NCBI GenBank assembly: GCA_947382865.1 | Contig: CANDBF010000006.1 | Location: 1 to 53,140, forward strand | Direction: 5' to 3' | Length of the DNA stretch: 53,140 nucleotides | DNA from: an uncultured Clostridia bacterium | GTDB taxonomy: Bacteria > Bacillota > Clostridia > Christensenellales > CAG-917 | In this document: one piece after another, positions 8,244 to 16,088 of the stretch | How positions within the stretch are numbered: the stretch's first letter is position 1 | How the letters are laid out: each line of letters begins with the position of its first letter | The notes under the pieces: model-generated | Seen by the model: only the letters and a program-made list of their open reading frames with translations | Told to the model about the DNA's origin: nothing | Databases searched by the model: none | Made by a program: the position numbers and the translations under genes

Positions 8244-9326
8244 TCACACGCCCGCAAGCGAGTAATAGTTTCCTCCGGTATTCTGTATCATTCCGTTGAG
8301 TTCCAGATTGAAAAGCGCGGTCGTAAGTTCGTTCACCGTAAGCTGCGTGAGGGAAAGCAGTTCTTCAAAATGCAGTTCCTCGTCATGCAATGCGTCAAGA
8401 ATCTGATTTTCCACAAAGCTGAGCTCAACAGTCTTCTGCTCGAAACTTTCGCGCTTTATATGCAGGGCGTCGAGTACGTCCTCGGGCTTAATTGCAAGCG
8501 CGTGCGGCATCTCGCGCAAGAGCTCGTTCGCGCCCTCGCTTTCTGCCGCGAAGATATTGCCTGGAACGACGAAAATCTCCTTGCCCTGTTCTATCGCGCA
8601 TCTCATCGTAATAAGCGAACCGCTCTTTTTCGCGGCTTCGGCAAGAAACACTCCGCGGCTGAGTCCGCTTATAATGCGGTTGCGCTCGGGAAAATGATAT
8701 TGAAGCGGCTTTGTGCCGAGCATATACTCGCTCACTATCGCGCCTCCGTTCATAAGAATGCCGTCGAGCAGTCCTCTGTGCTCCGCGGGATAGCAAACGT
8801 CAAGTCCGCACGCGAACACCGCGACCGTAGGCTTTCCTCCCGCAACGCACGCCTTATGCGCGGTTCCGTCTATACCTCTTGCAAATCCCGATACGACGGT
8901 AACGCCCGCTCTTGAAAACTCCCGCGCAAACTCCTCCGCGACCTTAATTCCGTAACGCGTAGGTCTGCGCGAGCCGACTATGCCGATACAGTCGTTTTTC
9001 AGAGCCGCATAGTTGCCTCTTACGAAAAGCACTATCGGCTTATCGTAAATCCCGAGCAAGCCGTCGGGATAATCGTCGTCGAGGCAGGTCACCCAATGAA
9101 CTTCGCTTTTTTGAAGTCTGTCGATAATGGAGTCTATTTCGTTATAACGCGTGAAAAATTCCGACGCTGCGTTATCTCCCAACACTCGCCGTACGGTATC
9201 GCGGTTTGCGGGAAGCGCGCTCGGGTCCCCGACCGCCGCAAGCAAATCCGCTTTCTTCTTATATGCCAGCTCCTCCACGCATTGAAGCGCAAGCAGGACC
9301 TTTGCCGTCAATTCCTTATTGTCCAT
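8244..9326 (-). CDS. dprA: DprA/Smf DNA-processing protein
   Basis: A 360-residue protein that loads RecA on incoming single-stranded DNA during transformation. The Rossmann-like DprA core includes GIVGSRRPTRYG, VVSGFARGIDGTAH, FPERNRIISGLS and SGSLITM. A C-terminal winged-helix domain follows (from about residue 300). The ATG at 9326 overlaps the TGA of yifB as TGATG, which favours it over the GTG one codon upstream. A ComM-like protein is adjacent, so two transformation-associated proteins are encoded together; whether this strain is competent cannot be told from the window. Confidence 0.95.
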   Translation of the reverse strand: MDNKELTAKVLLALQCVEELAYKKKADLLAAVGDPSALPANRDTVRRVLGDNAASEFFTRYNEIDSIIDRLQKSEVHWVTCLDDDYPDGLLGIYDKPIVLFVRGNYAALKNDCIGIVGSRRPTRYGIKVAEEFAREFSRAGVTVVSGFARGIDGTAHKACVAGGKPTVAVFACGLDVCYPAEHRGLLDGILMNGGAIVSEYMLGTKPLQYHFPERNRIISGLSRGVFLAEAAKKSGSLITMRCAIEQGKEIFVVPGNIFAAESEGANELLREMPHALAIKPEDVLDALHIKRESFEQKTVELSFVENQILDALHDEELHFEELLSLTQLTVNELTTALFNLELNGMIQNTGGNYYSLAGV

Positions 9327-10852
9327 CACTTATACTTTCTGTCTATTCCCCTATACTGTATGGCTTCCGCAATATGCGGAGCAAGTATATTCTCGCTGCC
9401 CGCAAGGTCGGCTATCGTCCTTGCGACCTTCAAAATTCTAGTCGTACCTCTCGCGCTGAGATTGAGCCTCTCGAACGCCTTTTCGAGCAATCTTTCGCAA
9501 TCCCTGTCAATCTTGCAGAATATGCCCATCTCTCGCGAGCCCATTTCCGCGTTGGTAAGAATGCCTAAGTCCTTAAAACGCTCGCGTTGCAGAGCTCTCA
9601 CGGCATTTATTCTCTCTTTTATCACCGCCGAGCTCTCGGCAGACTGTCTGTCGCGAAGCTCGCCGTATGAAATATTATCAACCTCGATTTGCAAATCTAT
9701 TCTGTCCATAAGCGGTCCCGACAGCTTTGCAAGATAATTGTGTATCTGGGCGGGCGTACAACGGCAAATCTGGGTTTTGGAGCCGAAATTGCCGCACGGG
9801 CACGGGTTCATACTTGCAAGAAGCATAAAATTCGCAGGATACTCCACCGTGTTGTTCACCCTCGATACCGACGCCTTTCTGTCTTCGAGGGGCTGACGCA
9901 AAGTTTCGAGCGCGTGCCTTGAGTACTCCGGCATCTCGTCGAGAAACAAAACGCCGTGATTTGCGAGGCTCACTTCTCCCGGCTTGGCTTTTGCGCCTCC
10001 GCCAATGAGCGCAGGCACCGTCGTCGTGTGGTGCGGAGTCCTGAACGGGCGCGTGGTCACGATTCCCACGCTCGAATCCAGTATTCCCGCCACGCTGTGT
10101 ATCTTCGTGACTTCGACCGCTTCCTCGAAGGTCATCTCGGGCATTATGGTTGGGACGCATTTTGCGAGCATGGTTTTACCCGCGCCCGGAGGTCCTATCA
10201 TAATCGCATTATGTCCTCCCGCCACAGCTATTTCGAGCGCGCGCTTTGCGACCGTCTGTCCCTTTACGTCCGCAAAATCCACCCCATAGCCGTGCTGCAT
10301 ACAGCTCGCCTCATAATCGGAGGTTTCGATAGGCGTATGCTTCGCTCCGCTCAAAAACTCCACCGCGTCGCGGAAACTTTCAAGAGCATAAATCTCGATG
10401 CCGTCGATATAGCTCGCCTCTCTCGCGTTTTCTGACGGAACGATAAACTTCCTGCATCCGTCCTGCATAGCCGCGATAAGTATAGGCATTATGCCGTTCA
10501 CCTGTCTGAGCTTGCCGTCAAGAGACAGCTCGCCTATCGCTACGAATTCTTTATAATACTTATTTTCGATCTGCCCCGAGGCGACGAGAATCCCGAGCGC
10601 GATTGCAAGGTCGAAAACGGGACCCTCCTTCTTGGTATCTGCGGGCGCGAGATTGACGGTAATACGCTTTGCGGGATATTGAAATCCGCTGTTTCTTATT
10701 GCCGACCTTACGCGCTCCTTGCTCTCCTTAGTCGCCGTAGAGGCGAGTCCGACGAGCTCGTAACCGGGCAGACCGCTGCTTATATCGACTTCGACGTCGA
10801 CGGAATAACCGTTCAATCCGTCGAGCGAATAACTTTTTATCTTTGCGAGCAT
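9326..10852 (-). CDS. comM: YifB/ComM family Mg-chelatase-like AAA ATPase
   Basis: A 508-residue protein with an N-terminal Lon-protease-like fold (LDGLNGYSVDVEVDIS, then NLAPADTKKEGPVFDL) followed by a Mg-chelatase-type AAA+ domain (Walker A GPPGAGKTM, then HHTTTVPALIGGG and LFLDEMPEY) and a C-terminal domain with SARGTTRILKVARTIADL. ComM in Haemophilus is a hexameric branch-migration helicase needed for natural transformation; YifB is the general name. The start at 10852 is chosen because GGAGAA precedes it and the upstream ATG at 10891 would overlap the -10 promoter element at 10882-10887. Confidence 0.94.
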   Translation of the reverse strand: MLAKIKSYSLDGLNGYSVDVEVDISSGLPGYELVGLASTATKESKERVRSAIRNSGFQYPAKRITVNLAPADTKKEGPVFDLAIALGILVASGQIENKYYKEFVAIGELSLDGKLRQVNGIMPILIAAMQDGCRKFIVPSENAREASYIDGIEIYALESFRDAVEFLSGAKHTPIETSDYEASCMQHGYGVDFADVKGQTVAKRALEIAVAGGHNAIMIGPPGAGKTMLAKCVPTIMPEMTFEEAVEVTKIHSVAGILDSSVGIVTTRPFRTPHHTTTVPALIGGGAKAKPGEVSLANHGVLFLDEMPEYSRHALETLRQPLEDRKASVSRVNNTVEYPANFMLLASMNPCPCGNFGSKTQICRCTPAQIHNYLAKLSGPLMDRIDLQIEVDNISYGELRDRQSAESSAVIKERINAVRALQRERFKDLGILTNAEMGSREMGIFCKIDRDCERLLEKAFERLNLSARGTTRILKVARTIADLAGSENILAPHIAEAIQYRGIDRKYK

Positions 10853-10881
10853 ATTTCTCCACCGCTGTATAAAGTTAGTAA

Positions 10882-10910
10882 ATTTTACCATATAAGACGG
10901 AAAAACGCAA
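10882..10910 (-). promoter_or_regulatory. Promoter of comM-dprA-topA-trmFO
   Basis: On the minus strand TTGCGT (10905-10910), a 17-nt spacer and TAAAAT (10882-10887) form a good housekeeping promoter. The expected transcript start near 10875 gives a short leader of about 23 nt before the ATG at 10852. Confidence 0.7.
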
Positions 10911-11033
10911 TAGAAATTAAAGTCGCAACTTTTATTAAACAGTTGTTAATAAATGAATTTAATCGATTAGAATATCGAAATTTCAAACCCAAAATAATAT
11001 AAACTATTTTTCTGTAATATTTGTATAATTTTA

Positions 11034-11753
11034 TCAGTCCGCGCGGTTATCGTCTGCGTACTTTTCGTCTTTCTCTTCGGCGTCTTCCTGCTTTGCAGTT
11101 TCGTTCAGATACGCTTCGAGAAGTTTTTGCTTTTCCTCGGCGGATATATCATCAAGCGACGTAGCCTTTTCGGACTCCGCCGCAATCTTATCCTTGACGT
11201 ATCCTACTATAAACAGAACGCCCACAATCAACAGCGGAAGCGCGATAAGAAGCACGTATCCGTACCAGTGCGACAAAAATCTCCGAAAACCCGCGATAAA
11301 GGGCGATTTGCGCAGGAATTTTGCCTTGACCGCCGAGGGGCTCAATCTCCAATTATCGGCATATTGTTCATTGTCTCCCTGCGTACGGAAGTATTGAACT
11401 GTGCCGTCACCGTTGCTTATGACTTCGATTATGCGGTGAGTTTCGTTTCTGCCTTTAAGCGGACCCGAGGGCGCTACGAACGTAATTATGTCGCCGACTG
11501 CAAGCTCGTTTACGTTCTCGACCTTTTTTGCGATTATGACGTCTCCGACCTCGATAGTTCCAGACATACTGCCAGTCATAACCTCGTACACGTGATAGCC
11601 GAAAAAACTCGCGTCTCCTCCGCTCCTGCGTTGCGAAATCGTAAGTCCCAGCACAACGGCGAGAAATACAAAGACCACCGCCGTTATGACAGTGGTAACT
11701 ATATTGTAAATCTTCTTCACTTTTGATACGTTTTTGGGCTCGCTTTTGCTCAT
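11034..11753 (-). CDS. SipW-like signal peptidase I (copy A)
   Basis: A 239-residue membrane protease of the ER/archaeal (SipW) type of signal peptidase I. After a short cytoplasmic N-terminus and one membrane helix (about residues 18-40) comes the catalytic region: MTGSMSGTIEVGD with Ser62, NETHRIIE with His106 in place of the bacterial lysine, and TQGDNEQ with Asp127. A second helix at about 164-190 is followed by a cytoplasmic tail containing DISAEEKQKLLEAYL and many Glu/Asp. The copy at 16089-17123 has a related tail. SipW of B. subtilis matures TasA/TapA; no such substrate gene is in view. It follows the DUF2357 gene by 22 nt. Confidence 0.9.
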   Translation of the reverse strand: MSKSEPKNVSKVKKIYNIVTTVITAVVFVFLAVVLGLTISQRRSGGDASFFGYHVYEVMTGSMSGTIEVGDVIIAKKVENVNELAVGDIITFVAPSGPLKGRNETHRIIEVISNGDGTVQYFRTQGDNEQYADNWRLSPSAVKAKFLRKSPFIAGFRRFLSHWYGYVLLIALPLLIVGVLFIVGYVKDKIAAESEKATSLDDISAEEKQKLLEAYLNETAKQEDAEEKDEKYADDNRAD

Positions 11754-11775
11754 CTCTATTCGCTATGCGGCGCGA

Positions 11776-14181
11776 TTAATCGTCAACCTTTTCTTCGGTC
11801 GTTATTACAGCGGGCGCTTCCTGTACGGTGACGGATTCGTCTTTGACCGAAGTCTCGCCTACGGAAGAAGTCTCGGGGGCTTTTTTCGCTCTCGGTTTAC
11901 GGGGCTTAGTCTCTTTGGGCTCAGTCTCAACGTCTTTATTGGGCTTGCCGAATACGATTTTAGTGCCGTACGGGTCGTCCACGGTGTTGGTATCGGCTAT
12001 TCGCAGTCCGCCTACCGCAACCTTGTTTTCATCCGTCAAAGGAATGTTTTTGGGCTTTCTGGGATTAGGCGCAGGCTTTACAACTTCTGCCTGTGTTGCT
12101 TCGTTTGCTTTTACGGTTTTATTTTCGGAGGGTTTGCTTGCGCTTTGTTTTTTCTTAGTCGCAGGTTTATCCGCACTGCTCTGGGAATTTTTCTTTTTTG
12201 CGCTATCGTCTGTCGCAGCTTGCTTTGCGCCCGTTCCGCCGCTCTTCTTCGCTGTTGATTTGTTCGGGGAGTCTTCGATTACGGGTCTTAGCATCATCAC
12301 GCTGTCGTCGACGTTTTCGGAAACATTTTCGATTTCCGAAACGACTTTTTCAACCTTTTCTGCACGTTTAAGCCGTTCTTCCTTCTCCCTTTCCATATCC
12401 TCTATGGATTTGCTTATCTCTTCGGAAGAGTTCCTGTCTTCGAGCAACAGCTTCTCCTCTGACAAACGCTTGATTTGCGCAATTCTCGCAAGACGCTCGG
12501 CAGTTTGCTCCTCTTCCTTTTTAAGCGCGGCAATTTTGGCGCGCTGATAGCTGAACGGGTCGATGCCGTAGTGCACGGACGTATTGAACGTACTGTCTAT
12601 CTCGCCTTCGAGACCGGCGCGGAGCTTTCTGAACGCCTCCGCTCTCTTTTCCATATCCTCTTTGCGGCGGCGTATACGCTCTCTGCGCTCTCTGTCGTCG
12701 ATTTCTTCCTGCTTAATTCTGCGATATGACGTAAGACAACGGTCGATTGCGTCCTTGACCTTTGCGATATCCTCCTGTTTGAGCTTATCGTCGTCGGGAC
12801 GTTTGTAAAGTTTGCGCACTTCGTAAAGATGCTGGTCGAATTTCTCCGCGTCGGGCTCGAGGTCGACCTCCTCCTGATCGGCTTTGGGTACGAGCTCCTT
12901 GTAAATTTCCACCGCAACGGGAACCTCTTCCACCATCTCGGTGACAATCTCTTTTTCGACCTCTTTCTCGACTTCCTCGACCTCGGGCTGTTTCTCTTCC
13001 TGTTTTTCGGACTCGGGCTGCTCTTCTGTCTTTTCCTGCTCCTGCGGCTCCTTGGGCGTTTCCGTCTCCTGTTCCGCTTCCTCGGTCTCTTTGGGCGCGA
13101 CTTCCTCTACGTTTTCCTCTTCCTCGTCGTTGCGCTCTTCCTCGTCGAGCTTCTGCGCGTATTCGTCGCGGCTTATCTCGTCCTTTTGGAAATCCATATC
13201 TCCGACGCGCAGGAAATCGGCGAATTCCTTATCCTCCATATCCATATCCGTCTCGGACTGGTCGTAGATACTCTCAAACAGCATCGTATTGAGCGTAACC
13301 ATATTTTTGAGGTTGGCTTCGCTTTCGTCTTCAATATCGTAGTTTTCCACCTCATCGGAAGTGGAGAAGCCCGCCGTTACATTGTAGGTCTCGATAAACT
13401 GCCACAGCGTAAGCGCCTTTTTGAAGTTGGGCTCTTTAAGAATAACGTTCGTACGCATTATCGGCGGACGGACGGGCGCGGAGTTGCGCATGGATTTTGC
13501 AAACGAGGAGGACAAAAAGTCGGTGATAATCCTGTCGATTTTTGCGATACGCTCGATTTTGGTAAGCGTATCGGGGTCTAGGCGCATAACCTCGTCAAAG
13601 CTCAGCTGTGCGAAATACTCCGTTCTGAAAGTGACCTTTTTGCTCGGAAGATTAAACCTCGACTCTATATCAAGTTCCAGCACGTCCTGCGTGGCGGAAG
13701 CCTTTTTGATTTTGTCGTAACGCATAGTGACAAAATCTTTCAGCTTCAAGAGCAAGGTATAAATAAAACGGTTTTCGTAAATTTCAAAGGATTCTTCCTT
13801 TGTGATATTCAGGATTTTACTCGGCGTAACGCTTCCGTCCTCGTCCACCTTGGAAATCATATTCGTATGCTGTGCAAGAAATTTGACGGATTCGGTGGAA
13901 ATACTGCGCGCCAGCGACACGTCGACAATATCCTCTTCCTGCACGATGAACTTACGAGGGTTTCTGACAATCGTATCGAGGTTTGGCAGCACCTCTTCTA
14001 TCGTGTCGATCCAGTCGATGGAAATGTCCTGTATCAGACGTTTTTTCGCCAATTTGAAAACGGACGAGCCTTTATCGACGCGCTTTTTGAATTGCTCGTA
14101 AAACTCCTCGTTTTTGAGGACGGAGACAATCTTATGTGCGTACTGCTTGTACGTCTCTCTTGTGATTCTGCTATCGGACAT
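11776..14181 (-). CDS. DUF2357 (McrC-like) coiled-coil protein without visible nuclease
   Basis: An 801-residue protein that starts at ATG 14181, with GGAGT 6 nt upstream; the TTG at 14196 lacks such a site. Residues up to about 270 resemble the DUF2357/McrC N-terminal module: FEIYENRFIYTLLLKL at 132-147 and ILKEPNFKKALTLW at about 247-260 match the YE.YENR and LRR.P.Y...L.LW blocks of that family. The PD-(D/E)XK nuclease expected next is not seen. Instead there is a Glu-rich stretch (about 335-435), a long charged coiled coil (about 485-625) and a Lys/Ala/Pro-rich tail (about 640-775). Its partner is probably the McrB-like ATPase upstream. Function unknown; the DUF2357 assignment is from motif recognition only. 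Confidence 0.72.
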   Translation of the reverse strand: MSDSRITRETYKQYAHKIVSVLKNEEFYEQFKKRVDKGSSVFKLAKKRLIQDISIDWIDTIEEVLPNLDTIVRNPRKFIVQEEDIVDVSLARSISTESVKFLAQHTNMISKVDEDGSVTPSKILNITKEESFEIYENRFIYTLLLKLKDFVTMRYDKIKKASATQDVLELDIESRFNLPSKKVTFRTEYFAQLSFDEVMRLDPDTLTKIERIAKIDRIITDFLSSSFAKSMRNSAPVRPPIMRTNVILKEPNFKKALTLWQFIETYNVTAGFSTSDEVENYDIEDESEANLKNMVTLNTMLFESIYDQSETDMDMEDKEFADFLRVGDMDFQKDEISRDEYAQKLDEEERNDEEEENVEEVAPKETEEAEQETETPKEPQEQEKTEEQPESEKQEEKQPEVEEVEKEVEKEIVTEMVEEVPVAVEIYKELVPKADQEEVDLEPDAEKFDQHLYEVRKLYKRPDDDKLKQEDIAKVKDAIDRCLTSYRRIKQEEIDDRERRERIRRRKEDMEKRAEAFRKLRAGLEGEIDSTFNTSVHYGIDPFSYQRAKIAALKKEEEQTAERLARIAQIKRLSEEKLLLEDRNSSEEISKSIEDMEREKEERLKRAEKVEKVVSEIENVSENVDDSVMMLRPVIEDSPNKSTAKKSGGTGAKQAATDDSAKKKNSQSSADKPATKKKQSASKPSENKTVKANEATQAEVVKPAPNPRKPKNIPLTDENKVAVGGLRIADTNTVDDPYGTKIVFGKPNKDVETEPKETKPRKPRAKKAPETSSVGETSVKDESVTVQEAPAVITTEEKVDD

Positions 14182-14196
14182 ATTACTCCGTATCAA

Positions 14197-14456
14197 AATT
14201 CGTCTGAACTGAAATGCGATTATTTACGTACTGACAAGGAAGCCGAGTACGCGAGCTTTCACCCCACAAAACAGGGACGTTTTGCGGGGACCCCCTGTTT
14301 TACCCCATCAAACACAATCCCACGTTTTGTTGCATTAAAATGCGAATATTTGGATGAAGAACAAGGAAGATTGAGGTTTTCGAGCCGCCTAACTACTTAG
14401 CGTACGTGACGGCGAGAAAACACAATCTGACGCGGATATTCGCCAAATAGCGCATT
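14197..14456. other. Intergenic region with hairpin and palindromic elements
   Basis: This 260-bp gap separates the AAA ATPase from the DUF2357 gene. It contains two imperfect direct repeats (from 14212 and from 14338, sharing aaatgcg.ttattt and caaggaag), the CCCC-A-CAAAAC hairpin at 14262-14289 and a long palindrome at 14337-14458. No open frame with a ribosome site was found. Confidence 0.75.
14262..14289. repeat. CAAAAC-AGGGAC-GTTTTG hairpin element
   Basis: CCCC (14262-14265), A, CAAAAC (14267-14272), loop AGGGAC, GTTTTG (14279-14284), C and GGGG (14286-14289) form a strong hairpin with one internal mismatch. The same arms and the same loop occur at 4580-4597. The fact that the loop is conserved as well as the stem points to a repeat family and not chance pairing. 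Confidence 0.75.
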
Positions 14457-14458
14457 TT
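14337..14458. repeat. Long imperfect palindrome abutting the AAA ATPase stop codon
   Basis: The outer arms aaaatgcg.atatttgg (from 14337) and ccaaatag-cgcatttt (to 14458) are inverted repeats. An inner pair, gttttcgagccg (14376-14387) and cggcgagaaaac (14410-14421), is also complementary with mismatches. The right end overlaps the TAA of the AAA gene, so in the transcript the stop codon opens a roughly 120-nt hairpin. It may be a MITE-like element or an RNA structure between two cistrons. No terminal target duplication is obvious. Confidence 0.7.
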
Positions 14459-15983
14459 AGAATAGTTTCTTCAAGCGGTTGATATACTCCTTACTCTCCT
14501 GCATATTCTCTTCGCCGAAAAGCTCGCTCAGATAAAGCACGAGTCCGTCGATTTCGTCGCGGATATAGGAGAGGTTGAGGGACTCGAACTTTCTGAATAT
14601 CTTGTTGCAGAGCACGTAATCCAAACCGTCCAGTTCCGTTCCGCCGCAACCGACGTAAGACGGAACAAACTCTTTGAGCTGCTTTACGATACGGTTTCCG
14701 AACGCCAGTCTGAAATGCTCTATAACGTAGTCGTCCAGCTGATTGATTTTGTCCAAATTTTCCTGCGAGACCTTATATAGTTCCTGCGATTTTTTGAATT
14801 CCGCTTCGAGGTGCTTATAGCTTATAAACAGGTTATCCTCCCACGGCGCTTCAAAGGCTATACCCTTGCTGTTTATGTTTATAGGCATAGCACGGTCGTA
14901 AACCTTATCGGATATAGCAAAAGTGGAGTCGTCGTTGTTCGCCGTGCCAATAAACCACATATTCTGCGGCAGACGGAAACGGCCTCTTTCGATATGCTTG
15001 GGGTCGTTCGCCCAGCCCGACGGAACGAGGTCTACAATCCACTCGTCGCGGGACGGCATTTCGAGTATGGACAGCATTTCCGCGAAATAGTATTCGACAC
15101 GTGCGATGTTCATTTCGTCGAGTACGGTGAGGTAAATTTGGTCATTCCAAGTCGCCTCGTACATCTTTTTCAAGACTTCGGTCTCGTTGAAACGCTTAGT
15201 AAATTCGTTGAAGTATCCGAACAGCTCCGTACGGTCGCGCCATGACGGCTGAACGGAAGCTATCGTTGCGGGATTGTTTAGGAAAATACCCATCGCGTGC
15301 GGCAAAGAGGTTTTACCTGTACCGGAAATACCCTGCAAAATCATCAGACGTGAGGTTGACATACCCGCGATAAATAGGCGTATTATACGCGGCTGATAGA
15401 ACAGCTTCATACGCGAGCATGCGAAGTTCCTGAACTTATCCACCAACTGCGGCAACGTGATTTCGTCGTCGTAGACGGGCGGCACGTAATTTTCGTAAAT
15501 TTTGTCGATTTCGGTGAGCTTATAGAAACGCGATTCGCCTTGGGGACTCTTCTCTTCCTCTTTTTCTTCTCCGCCTTCGCCTTCTTCGCCCTCTTCACCC
15601 GTATATTTGCCTATGTCGCTCACGCGCATACTGAGTATACGGTCCTTTTCCGCGCTCATTTTGATAATCTGCTTTTTGAGATTGGCGCATTCCTCCACGA
15701 GGTCCTGCGGCAATACCTTGGCTTTTCCGAGCCTCACCAGCTTACGGATTCCCAAAATTATAAGCACGATAATAGCGACTATAACTGCGACTATAAGGAT
15801 AATGAATATAATGGCGACAGCCCATTCCCCCGCACCGAAATATTCGGTATAGTTCTTAAATGCGTCGGAATACCCATCGTTGTAGAAAATATGCAAAAAA
15901 CCCCAGAAGATACTTCCTATACCCTTATCGTAAAACGCTCCTAAAAACGCTTTCAGGAATTCAAATACAAGATTTATATTCAT
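14457..15983 (-). CDS. Membrane-anchored McrB-like AAA+ ATPase
   Basis: A 508-residue protein with one or more N-terminal hydrophobic segments, the clearest at residues 55-79, then a Glu/Gly-rich linker (129-146) and an AAA+ domain of the McrB/MoxR-like (COG1401) type. Walker A is GISGTGKTS (218-226), PSWRDRTELFGYFN (247-259) is the McrB-type substrate loop, Walker B is LTVLDEMN (285-292) followed by ARVEYYFAEMLSILE, and GTANNDDSTFAISDKVYDRA (346-365) covers sensor I and the arginine-finger region. McrB proteins are usually cytosolic GTPases paired with McrC; here the ring would be tethered to the membrane and the McrC-like partner is encoded next. Nucleotide preference is not known. Confidence 0.85.
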   Translation of the reverse strand: MNINLVFEFLKAFLGAFYDKGIGSIFWGFLHIFYNDGYSDAFKNYTEYFGAGEWAVAIIFIILIVAVIVAIIVLIILGIRKLVRLGKAKVLPQDLVEECANLKKQIIKMSAEKDRILSMRVSDIGKYTGEEGEEGEGGEEKEEEKSPQGESRFYKLTEIDKIYENYVPPVYDDEITLPQLVDKFRNFACSRMKLFYQPRIIRLFIAGMSTSRLMILQGISGTGKTSLPHAMGIFLNNPATIASVQPSWRDRTELFGYFNEFTKRFNETEVLKKMYEATWNDQIYLTVLDEMNIARVEYYFAEMLSILEMPSRDEWIVDLVPSGWANDPKHIERGRFRLPQNMWFIGTANNDDSTFAISDKVYDRAMPININSKGIAFEAPWEDNLFISYKHLEAEFKKSQELYKVSQENLDKINQLDDYVIEHFRLAFGNRIVKQLKEFVPSYVGCGGTELDGLDYVLCNKIFRKFESLNLSYIRDEIDGLVLYLSELFGEENMQESKEYINRLKKLF

Positions 15984-16088
15984 AGTTATTAATATTAAAT
16001 TATATCATTTTATATTCTTGCGCGCGATACACGCCTGCGCATAAACCGCGTCGCAAGAACCATAAAAATCCCCCTGACCGAAAACTTA

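Noticed and set aside
11776..15983. A type IV McrBC restriction system
   Set aside because: The ATPase and partner resemble McrB and McrC modules, but no nuclease motif was found, the ATPase has a membrane anchor and the neighbours are signal peptidases, so restriction is not supported.
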